Source: Nannochloris sp. 'desiccata' (lineage: Eukaryota; Chlorophyta; Trebouxiophyceae; Chlorellales; Chlorellaceae). Taken from it: a stretch of 64,000 nt of DNA. How positions within the stretch are numbered: position 1 is the first letter of the stretch; every line of letters begins with the position of its first letter. Positions 1-9,424 of this stretch are shown in pieces. The notes beneath the pieces were generated by a model. It was not told the origin of the DNA, ran no database searches, and was given only the letters and a program-made list of their open reading frames with translations. The position numbers and the translations under genes are program-made. The stretch spans positions 744,001-808,000 of the forward strand of contig JAGTXX020000011.1 in NCBI GenBank assembly GCA_019044685.2, read 5' to 3'.

Positions 1-1622
1 TCTAGTGTACCAGGGGAAGGGCGTGGGAACATGATTTCAGGGTCAAATGCAGCAACTTCTTCTGCCCCTGGCATCAACCCGCTCCAATACCCCGTCAATG
101 CTTGCCACACGAGAACATACTTTAAGCCACATCGTTGCTTTAACTCGGCGATAACTTGACCAAAATTATCACTTTGGCTTTCTAAAGGGGCGTCTTCTGA
201 AGTAGAGTCAATGTGCGAAAACTTCCCATTCGCTTTGACTGAGAGCAGACGGCGGCTGTGTGAAGAGGCGGCAGCATAGAAACGAAGGAGTGGTGTACGA
301 AATGGACCAGTTGCCATGGCTGTGAAGACTTCTATTGCAGTGGAGTCGGAGTGGGAGCCTTCCAGAGCTTTGGAAAGTCTTCTCATGGCTGCTGCTTCGA
401 TTCTGCTACGGACGGAGGAGAGGGCATTCCAAGTTAATCTAAACCAGCGATGAGGTAAGCCGAGCAAAGGGTTTAAATTACCATGAATTGCATTATGGAC
501 ACTACTTGTGATATCATAAAAACTAGAAGAGAGTGATCCACGTTGCTGTTGGTCTTCCTCTTCTTTCACTTTCTCAATTGCACGCAACGGGGCTGTGATT
601 TGCAGATCTTGAAAAATTGCATCTGCACTAGCTCTTCTTGAACGCACCTGAGCCAACGAAAAATCTCGCATAGAAGCAGCTAGACCCATGGAAGAAGAAG
701 GTCTTCCCATTTTTTCTTTTTCTTTTTGAAAGTCTGCGTCCAGTTCTGTGTTTTGCCACCCGTCGTCGATGATGCACCACTGAGCAGGACAGCCCCCCGC
801 TGCCAATTGATTCAAACCAGATTGTAAACCAGCAGGGTTGACTTCCGTATACATGGCATCCCAAGAACACCACCCAAAGGAATCTAAAATAGCAGGCTGT
901 TCCTTTAAATTGCGTGCTTGAGCAGTGCCCGAAAATCGAGCAGCACCGAGGACACCCTTCTCAATAAGCTCGTAAGGGTCCAATCCAGCGGTGCAGTAGA
1001 TGGCGTTCGAGACAGTAGTGGTCTTCACAGCGTCATCACCGCTCTCTATACGAACAACCATGCTTGAAGAAGTATCGGCGCTGGTAGTTTGGGTTGATAT
1101 AGCGGAAGAAGGGGGCCTTAAACTGCAACGAAACCCACTTTGGGTGTCGATCAACGGCAACAGAATTGCATATTCTTTAAAAGATTCTCTTTCTTTTTTT
1201 TCGTTATTCAACTCTAATAAAAGCAGCTGTGTTTCTACAGGGATTTCTGCAATGCTTTTACCCCACACAGGCAGCATCCAATATAATTTTGCTCGAGCAA
1301 GGGCCAGGAAATTAGAACACCTGAGCTCTCCAACTGCAGCATCCAATAATGACGCTGGCGAGCCTGGTAGGTCAAAGCCTAATACAAGGCCGTCGATATC
1401 GGTTCCCTCGTAAGACGCCGTCGTTGCATACTTTGATAGATCTGTAAGAATGGGAACTCCAGACGAGGTTGTCAAAACTCGTCTACTGAGCTTTACAGAA
1501 AGGTCAGAAAAAGTATTTTTAGTTTCTGCCGAGCGCTTGGTGGGTGAAGAAGAAAAACCCTCCAAGGCTGCCTGCACTTCTGCTTGCACAGCACCGTTGG
1601 TATTTTGCACTATATTTTTCAT
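1..1622 (-). CDS. Raffinose synthase / alkaline alpha-galactosidase family GH36 enzyme (5' part, cut by window edge)
   Basis: Single open frame from ATG at 1622 down to the window edge, so about 540 N-terminal residues are present and the C-terminus is missing. Family hallmarks in order: a GFDLPGSPA-type segment, ELRCSNFLALARAKLYWMLP-like strand, IYCTAGLDPYELI (family: hAGDDPFelI), DSFGWCSWDAMY, GGCPAQWCIIDDGWQ, VKANGKFSHI and YVLVWQALTGYWSGLMPG. GH36 plant-type (Sip) proteins make raffinose-family oligosaccharides or hydrolyse alpha-galactosides; which of the two cannot be told here. An in-frame TGA lies upstream of the ATG. The stretch between IDDGWQ and KANGKF is about 150 residues and of low complexity, longer than I expect for plant homologues. 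No transit peptide is obvious, so a cytosolic location is likely. Confidence 0.87.
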   Translation of the reverse strand, partial: MKNIVQNTNGAVQAEVQAALEGFSSSPTKRSAETKNTFSDLSVKLSRRVLTTSSGVPILTDLSKYATTASYEGTDIDGLVLGFDLPGSPASLLDAAVGELRCSNFLALARAKLYWMLPVWGKSIAEIPVETQLLLLELNNEKKERESFKEYAILLPLIDTQSGFRCSLRPPSSAISTQTTSADTSSSMVVRIESGDDAVKTTTVSNAIYCTAGLDPYELIEKGVLGAARFSGTAQARNLKEQPAILDSFGWCSWDAMYTEVNPAGLQSGLNQLAAGGCPAQWCIIDDGWQNTELDADFQKEKEKMGRPSSSMGLAASMRDFSLAQVRSRRASADAIFQDLQITAPLRAIEKVKEEEDQQQRGSLSSSFYDITSSVHNAIHGNLNPLLGLPHRWFRLTWNALSSVRSRIEAAAMRRLSKALEGSHSDSTAIEVFTAMATGPFRTPLLRFYAAASSHSRRLLSVKANGKFSHIDSTSEDAPLESQSDNFGQVIAELKQRCGLKYVLVWQALTGYWSGLMPGAEEVAAFDPEIMFPRPSPGTL

Positions 1623-1924
1623 TAGATTATGAATATTCAACCAACAAGGTCACAAAAACTTAAATATTCGAGGAGGAATAGGTGGTCGCGAATTGGGACC
1701 AAGAGGAGTCAGCATTTCACATTCGTAATACCTTCCGTCTGCCAGCTGCCGATAGACTCCGCATGCATGGCGTGCATTTCCTGCCAAACAAAACTATGTA
1801 CATAGAGCACTAGGCAATTTACAACGTCTTTTACTTACAACTATGTATACCAAAGCAACTGTCGATAATAAATTAAACTCTATAAATAACAACGATTTTT
1901 TAAAATCTTTTTCATCTCTGTTTA
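1623..1924. other. Short intergenic stretch with an orphan exon candidate
   Basis: This is the gap between the GH36 start codon and the stop of the BRCT-BAH gene, both on the minus strand. It must hold the GH36 promoter and the BRCT-BAH 3' UTR, and also contains the coding-like segment listed separately at 1663-1787. No other feature is visible. Confidence 0.4.
1663..1787 (-). other. Orphan coding-like terminal exon, no host gene identified
   Basis: On the minus strand a segment begins after a TTTGGCAG acceptor and reads NARHACGVYRQLADGRYYEC and onward about 23 more residues (...EMLTPLGPNSRPPIP...FKFL) to a TGA. The composition looks protein-coding and a good GTAAGT donor lies just upstream (about 1838), implying a 50-nt intron. 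I could not join it in frame to the BRCT-BAH gene upstream: every junction tried gave an early stop or the wrong phase. It may be an alternative last exon, a fragment of another gene, or chance. The peptide is not recognised. Confidence 0.25.
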
Positions 1925-4900
1925 CTACTGAGGCAAAGGCTTCAAAACTCCATCTTGCAAATCATATTGTGCCATACATACATAATCAGCCACTTCTTGT
2001 CCATTTCCTTGCTGCGTAGCATGTGTCAGTTCATCTGCACAAGAAGGAAAGGCCACAACACATCTTCTCTCAACTCCCTTTAAGGACAACCTCGGCTCTT
2101 CAACACTCGACATAAAGACCTGTTTCTTCTGCGAATGCAAAAATACAAGCGCCAAAGGGGTATCATCTGGACTCAATAAGCGAATAAACCGTCCAAAGGG
2201 TTTATCGTGTCCATTGACGTCGCGCTCAGCCCACAAGGCAGCTACTTGAGCGACCCGTGGAGCGGACTCGCCAGGCATGGAGCTGAGCTCAACGTGAGAA
2301 CCAACCTGAATTCGTTGATTATTAAATATCACAGCATCGTAATACCTTCTCCCAGCAGGTGTAGACCCTTGAGGAGGAGCAATTGGGTCTCCAATCCAGG
2401 TGAAAGAACCGGGTTCAGGGGAAGCCGCCGTGGCGGCAGTCACAGCGGTGGTGGCAGCGGTTGTAATAGCTGCAGGAGGAGCAGAAGCAACCTGGGGAGA
2501 AGGTTTCCTACGCTGTGGTGGAGGTACACGAGGCTCTTCAGCTACATTCGCGTCAGAATTGTGGCGACGGGATCGACGAGCAGCAGCAGTGCTTGCCCCT
2601 CCTGCATACTCTGCAGCGACACCTCCTGCTCCCTCAGTGTGGCCTTGAACAAACTCCACTGAAGGAGACGGCTCAGGGATAGCATCGTGTTGCTCTTCCA
2701 ACGCTACTTCTTCGTCCATATCTTCCTGTCCAGGTGAAGAGGGTGCAGGAGTAGTAGACGCAGGGCGTTTCCTTCCAGCAGGGCTTTTCCGCTTTGAGGA
2801 GTTCGGAGGCGCAACGTCACCAGGCAGTTTGCCATCTAGCATTGCACGAATAGCCCAATCACGTTTGTGGCAAGGTATATGCAGTCTACGCGCGAGTCGT
2901 TCTAGGGCAGCACGGTCTTTCTCATTAACGTCATCATCTGCACGTGAGCACACAAAAAAACAGAAGACTATTTTGTAAGACGGGAAGAAAGAAAACAACA
3001 AAATAAATCTAAAAGTTTGTGTGTAAAGAGGAACTCTTCATAAATTTTAAACTTCAAAACAAATAAACGCACCAATAATAACGAGATCACACGAAGGTTC
3101 ATAATCTTTACTAGATTCTTTGGGCGCAGCGGTCATTTGCGCCCCAGCATGCTGCAGTAACTGCGCTATGCTTTGCGCCAGACTCTTCTTGCCAGACACT
3201 TTCAAATGCACCCTTAATCCAGCAAAGACCGGTCCAGGTGCTGGATCCGCTTCAGCCAGCAGCTGATATTTAGCAGTCCATGGAGCACGCTTCTTCGTTT
3301 TTTCGCAGACCTTCAACCAGTCTGGAGAGATTACAGGAAGGCCTTTAATAGCTGCGTAGATGCATTTTGCTCTACGAGCGTTTCTATCTGCAATCACGGC
3401 ATCGACTTGAGGGAGCGCTGAAGGAGAGCGAAGGTCCACAGATAAACGACGGTTCAAAGAAGAATTATACGCTGCTGCTGTTCCAGCAGGGGTTGGAGGA
3501 GGTAGGTCGGAGAGAACACGGCCACCAAGTGAAGTTATTAACTCTTCGATGACGCCCTTGGCCTCGGTGCCTTCACCACAGCCTCCTGAAACCAAGAAAC
3601 ACATGCCGTGAAGAGGACCTGATGCAGTGGTAGCACCGATAGATCCTATATGAGCAGGAATGGGAAGTGTAGATACAGCGTGTTTGGTTCTTGTAGCAGC
3701 TGGTCCAGGGGCAGGAGGAGGCAATGCAGAAAGTCGGCGTCTCGCTACGGGAGCAGGAGCCAAAGCCTCGATAGGTTTGCTAGTTGTTGCTGCCTTCGCC
3801 CTGCATCTAGCACAGCCATTTTTCGACCACCTGCATTTAGGACACCCATAAGTAACACCAGCTGGAGGTGGGCTTAAACGAGCTCTACTGCCACCACCAC
3901 CGCCACTGCTACTTCGAGTCTGTTGTAATTTCTTTACAGCAACCTCTTTAGCAGATCTTTTAGGACGCGGAGAAGACACAGGAGATGTGACCTTATCCGC
4001 GCTTTGCTTGCGCTTTGTTCCAGTCGACAGCCATCGTTCTTTAATAGTTTGGTCTTCACTATCGGCTGGCCCGGGTCCAGGCGTTGTTGTCGCTGCTTGC
4101 CGTGTTCCACTACTGCGACGTCCAAGGTCTTCGTTGCCATCTCGGTTATGTTTAATATCCCTTTTTTGGCGTTTCGAGCTAGTTCCTGCAGCGAGACCGC
4201 CAACAACAGTAGGAGCTTCAGCTTTTTTGTGTTCAGCTTCTTGTTTCCTCTTTCTCGGAGAAACACGCCGAGCGAGAGCTACAGCTTGAGCTACAGCTTG
4301 AGTCGTTGCTTGAACTTCTGCTAGGCCTGCTGTAATTGAAATTTCCATTGAAGAGTACTCAGGAGCTGTCTGAATGATAGGATGAGGTAAACGTGTAATC
4401 ATAAGACCGTCGATATTTTGTTTAATAGGCCCTGGTTGATAAGGCTGTTGTGGCGCAGCCGCAGCATTTGGAGCAACCGTGGTCGCTGTCGCTGCCTTCT
4501 CTGCTGCTGCTGCTGCTGAAGTACGACGGGACGACTTGCGACCACGAGGTGCACGCAATGGTGCTGGGGATTTTTCGCTAGGAGCAACATCTGAAGGGAA
4601 ATGGAACGGATCTGATGAGTGGTCTTCATCATCAGCAGCAGGAGCCAGGAAAGCTTTCGTTCCTAATCCAGGTGGCTCGAGAGACTTCTTAGCAAGGTTT
4701 CCACGTCTAGGACTGATCACACCAGCGCGCTTCTCTTCGTGATCTGCAATAGCTGCAAGAACTCCAGATAAACGACGAGGAGAGGCTCTGCTCTGGCCAC
4801 CGGCAGCTGCTGCTGTTGGTGCCTTGGTGACCGTCGTAGCTGGTACCGCAGCAGCAGTACCACCATCTGCATGAGCAGTGCTGTCCGTTCCATCCATTTC

Positions 4901-7784
4901 ATAGCAATCTTCGGTGTCGTGAAGACCGCTAAGAAGAGCATGCCTGCGGATAGTACGAGGATTGCCTTCATCAGCTGGAGTGCGTTGATGCTGCTGTTGT
5001 CGTTGTTGTTGCTGCTGTTGTTGCATTTTCTGTTCTCTTTCTGGTTGTTTTCTAGTAGGCGCAACTGGCGCAGGGGCTTTCACTACAAGCAACTTCTCTC
5101 CAAGACCTAAATCTGTTCTATTTTTAACCATTACTTTGCCTACGTGGGCACGACGAAGCTCAACTTTCTTAGCATTAAGTTTTGGAGCAGCCTTTTGACG
5201 TTGCTGCTGGGGTTGTTGTTGCTGCCCTTCGTTTGCTAGTTCTTTCACTTCTGGGACTTTAGCTGCAGGTGCGAATCGGGTGGATTGACGCGGAGCTGGG
5301 ACAGCAAACCTACTATCTCCACCGGTGCCACCTCCACGAGAAGCAGCATCACCACCACCATCACCACCACCACCGCCCTTGCCAAACAGTTTCAACCCAG
5401 AGCCTAATTCCGCCTCCTGCTGTGAAGCAGCTTCATCTAAATCATCAGCTATCATGCCAGTTATTATAAAAGCATCTTTGACTTGTTGAGATCCTATAGG
5501 CTGACTTCCATCAGCACCGACATCAATTTCTGTTGCTGCTGCCAGGGGTATATTTAAAAAAGCCCCAGGAGCTGCAGGGCGAACTGCACTCTCCATACCT
5601 TCAGTCTGCCGCTGCTGATGCAACTGTTCAGGCTGAGTTTCTGGAACAATGCTACTCTGCAACACGCCAGCAGCAGTAGCGGGCACACCGCCATCATCGG
5701 CAGTAGCGGCGGCGTCTTTATGTTTAAACATATCTGAAGGAGTGTTTTGATCACTTGCAGGAAAAGTACCTTTATTAATAGGCAATGGTAGTGATGCATC
5801 CGTTTCTGGTAGCGATCCAGCTGGTTGTGGTCCCCACCCTCCAGCCATCCAACCAATGCCTCTTTGAGGATGGATTACTGCTGCTGCCACTGCTGATGCA
5901 GGCGATGGCCCTTCAAAGATATTTCCACTTCCGTGGTGATCGCCTAGATGCTTCTCAGACAAAAAACCAGAATTATTCTGCCGTTTTCTTGAATGTACAC
6001 CAGGTTGAGGAGCAGTGAGATCAGTTTGTAGCGCATGAGGACCATCAGCCGCAGCCGCAGCAGCGTTGCCAGCAGGCTGGCTATTTAATTCAATGTTAAC
6101 TTCTTGTTTGTCTTCATCCTCTACAATTTCCTCAGCTGCAACCTCATTAGATGGATGTGTTGCGCCAACATCCAATGCAGCAGGACCATCCGTCTCAGGC
6201 ACTACAGCTGCAGCAGGAGCTACTCCCCTTTCAGTTTCACTCTCGGGTGGAGGCTGTTGCCGTCGGGGGGAATCCTCTACAGCAGCTGCTGCTGCTTGGG
6301 TGAGTGCTTGTACTTTAGCCATCAGCTCCTCTTCACTAAACGCTTCCCCTTCTGGATCTTCTTTCTCAGCTTTAAGGTAATATTCTTCATCTTCTTCTGC
6401 ATCGGCAGCCGCCAAAAGCGCTTCCCTTTTCGCAACCTCCTCTTTGGTACACAAAAACTTAGCAAATTCACTAAATTCAGCTTCATCCAGCTCTATCAAG
6501 TGATCCTCAGAGGGATTATGATTAGCATTATCATTGTCGTCATCTAACGAGAACGTCAATCTCTCCAAAAGTGGGAATGCACCTTCCTCACTACTTTCCG
6601 CTCTGCAGAAAAAATTAGTGAAGCACCAAACCCAATTAGAACGGACCCCTTCCGATAGTTTACGGGCATCAGCATTTCCAAAGAGGAATCCTGCAGTCAC
6701 TTCGTGTATCACAGACAGTAGCTTAATTCTTAAATTGCATACATCATCACCAGCCGCTGCTCTGGAATGCCACTCATCCAGAAGATGGAGGATTTCAGCA
6801 TGCCTGCCGTGGAAACTAGATATTTGCGTCGCTGCATTCGTAGCAGTATATTGCAACCTGTAGTAGCAAGCAGTATACCCACTGGAAAAGTTAGATTACT
6901 GTATTCTACACATAATAAAAGCAATAAGAAAAAAAAATAAGAAAAGAGTCTTACGTTGCAAATGGCTCTTCAGAAGAATGAGAACCTAGCCATTGTTCAC
7001 GAAGCTGATTTTCTATTTTAGCTAGTTGCAGTGCAATATCCACAGGTGTTGACCCACCCTTGTCAGCAGCTTCTGCTGCGTGTGGAGCCGACACGGCTTT
7101 CTTCTTCTCTCCTTCCAATGGTGCACTACTGGTCACTATATTTTCTCTATTATGATCGTAATTAGCTTCATCAGTCTCTGGAATGATACCTGCTCGACCA
7201 TCGTAAACAGGTACTGCACGTTGGTGTTCTCTCTGGCTTTCTTCTTGCTGCGTCACTTGAGCCTTTGCTTGAGTATCTTGCAGCACTTGGGTCTGCAGGA
7301 GCATAGCGGGCACAGCAACGCCACTGGCAGGAAGAGAACCTGGTTCATTACCATCTACATCCATAACTTGGGTAGGTTCTAAGAAATAAACCTGAGTTGG
7401 GACATTTACAGCAGGGCCAACAGCAGTGGAAGATCGCGGCAGAGATGGGGCCACAGTGGTGGCGGGCAGAGTTTTTGGCAGACTATCTTTACCGTCATTG
7501 CCCCTGTCTAGATTTTCAGCAATTGGAGAGGCTTTGCTTCCACGGCTCTTGCGTGCTGAGTCAGGGCTCAAAGTGGGGGCCAATGGGGTGTTTCCAAAAT
7601 GGGTGATGGGCATTGAAGGTTCTGTCTCGTGATCAGCGCCCAAGGGGCGGTTTGATTGGGCAAAACTAGGACGCATCCCTAGAGTCTCTGGGCCGGTTTC
7701 AGCAACGGTTCTAGCAGCTGCGACAAAGCGTCCTTCACCAACGCCCGTGGGACCGTCGATGCTGCCCTCAGCTATCGTGGTCAT
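1925..7784 (-). CDS. Giant BRCT-BRCT-BAH nuclear protein (53BP1/MDC1-like mediator candidate)
   Basis: Three-exon model, complement(1925..2937, 3073..6881, 6955..7784), giving 5652 nt and 1883 aa; phases match at both GT-AG introns (an alternative exon 2 start at 6857 is also in frame). Residues 1 to about 1300 are disordered, rich in Ala, Gln, Pro and Ser, with poly-Gln runs, TQ dipeptides and four PET(D/Q) motifs. A CPKCRWSKNGCARC knuckle (C-x2-C-x6-C-x2-C) precedes tandem BRCT domains: about 1364-1480 (GMCFLVSGG, LGGRVL, GLPVISPDWLKVC) and about 1490-1590 (FAGLRVHL, CDLVII, then ARRLHIPCHKRDWAI across the last intron). A BAH domain at about 1740-1880 ends ADYVCMAQYDLQDG. Tandem BRCTs bind phosphoserine peptides and BAH domains bind nucleosomes or histone tails, so a chromatin-linked DNA-damage or silencing role is inferred. 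The domains are clear; orthology is not. Confidence 0.8.
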
Positions 7785-8357
7785 TTGAATAGAGCCCGTT
7801 TCAAAATTCTCTGAAAAAGATTTGCCCGAAAGGATAATTAATCTCTAGTTCCCAGAACGCAGATACAGTCTTTGAGTAAATAACTATTTGCAAAGGGCTA
7901 TATTTGTAATGATCCGTTTTTATTCTTACCTCTTAGTTTGTTGAGTCTTCATTGCAAAATTTTGAATTAAATCCCCTTCTATTCAATGATCCGCTATGCT
8001 CGCGACATTATGTTACTTTAGAAGTGAATGCCAATGCGTAATTAAGTAGTTAAATCGAAGGTTATAAACTTTTCCACTTCTCGACGAAGGCACTGCTGTG
8101 CCTGCTGAGCTCTTTTTGCATTTTGTGAGAGCTTTGGCGCTCTGGTCTGCAGACCCTCTATTTCACATTCTTGTACATTGTTGAAATGCTTATTACCTAC
8201 AATTTTCCATTCTCAATACCTTCAACTACACTCATTTAAAATTTGGACGAAGAAACGCACCAATAACATTCATTTAGGTCCAATCCACAGTTTCAAAGAA
8301 TATTACGCCTAAAACTTGAAGTTTTTATTATTATATCCTTGAAGGGTGAACCCACGT
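7785..8357. other. Intergenic, AT-rich
   Basis: This stretch lies upstream of the BRCT-BAH start codon and downstream of the DUF924 gene. Short ORFs only; no RNA gene or repeat recognised. Confidence 0.5.
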
Positions 8358-9184
8358 TCAAAACCCTTCTATACTACCATCTGCAAGCCCCTGTGTCTCT
8401 TTTGGAGTATTCTCCCTTCCGATTATTGCATTTCTGTGTGGGAATCTTCCGTACTTTTCAACAATAATTTTATGCCGTTCAGCATACTGAACAAAAAATG
8501 CCATCATACCCTTCATTTGATCTGCATCTTCCAAAGATTGTGTCTCTTCTCGGACCTCCTCTGCTAAGCGCACACACTCCTCCTGATCTGCTAAAACTTC
8601 ACTGTGCATAAACGGGAGGATCGCCCATTGTTTTTGAATGGGAAGTAATTCTTTATACCGGCCAGTTGCCTGCAAAATAGACAAATCTGAGCATTAATTG
8701 GCGAGTACTTCAATTTCAATGTAGTTATAAACCAATATGGGAGTCAAATTTTACATACGACGAGGTCTTTAGCCCACGAGAGCACCCGTCCATCGGCCGC
8801 ATACATTTTTGCCGTTCCTCGGTAAATGTTGCGGCAAAATTGATCGCCAATAATAATGCCTGCAAGCGCGTCGTAAATGTTGCCACCTGTATGCCAATCG
8901 TCTAAGTCCCCACGGATGAGGGCTTCAGAATATTCTCCAAACTTTGAGGTAATTTCTTCATCAACAGCAGGGCCGCCTTGGAACCAAATTTTGGAACGAT
9001 CGGCCCTCGTGTCGGAAGCAGGTGCGGTCTGCCACCCTTCTCCCAACCAATAATCAAGTACTTCTTGTGCTTTTGGGTTGATCTGAAGCGAAGCCATGGC
9101 GCGTGTAACGAGGAGGTTGGGTTTCGTCGTTCTCCTGATTCTTAAGAAATGGGTCAGATGTCTTGAAGTCTTCACGAATTGCAT
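8358..9184 (-). CDS. DUF924 family protein, probably organelle-targeted
   Basis: Two exons, complement(8358..8669, 8759..9184), with a GTATGT donor and TTTTGCAG acceptor in phase 0, giving 245 aa. I chose the ATG at 9184: the frame opens slightly earlier only with a TTG. The first 40 residues are Arg/Thr/Ser-rich without acids (MQFVKTSRHLTHFLRIRRTT), like a mitochondrial or plastid presequence. A second in-frame ATG (MASLQINPKAQ) at residue 31 could give a cytosolic form. The DUF924 (alpha-helical, TPR-like) signature is clear: YWLGEGW, KIWFQGG, LAGIIIGDQFCRNIYRGTAK, then ILPFMHSE in exon 2. Bacterial and fungal relatives are of similar size. The biochemical function is unknown. The gene is divergent from the neighbouring CBM-phosphatase gene. 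Confidence 0.87.
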
Positions 9185-9424
9185 TTGAGACCGCTCGAGG
9201 GTCTTGAAAAGTTGCAAATATTTGGATCAATGCTCTAGGAAGGCTAGCACGCCTTGTTTATAGCAAAGGATTACCAAATGAGACCCCGGCGGGCTTGATT
9301 TTTTCATACATATTTATACCATCGTGAAAAGCCAAGCACCTAATTTTAAATTAAACTAGATGATACCTTGAAAGTACTGCTACTCCAAAGTGTAGGGTTT
9401 ACCTCCTACAGGGTTGTAGACACC

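Noticed and set aside
4399..6863. Several long frames opposite or shifted within the BRCT protein gene, including a His-rich frame at 5269-5469
   Set aside because: They mirror CAG/CAC-type repeats of the real minus-strand frame (poly-Gln, Gly and Ala tracts) and have no domains.
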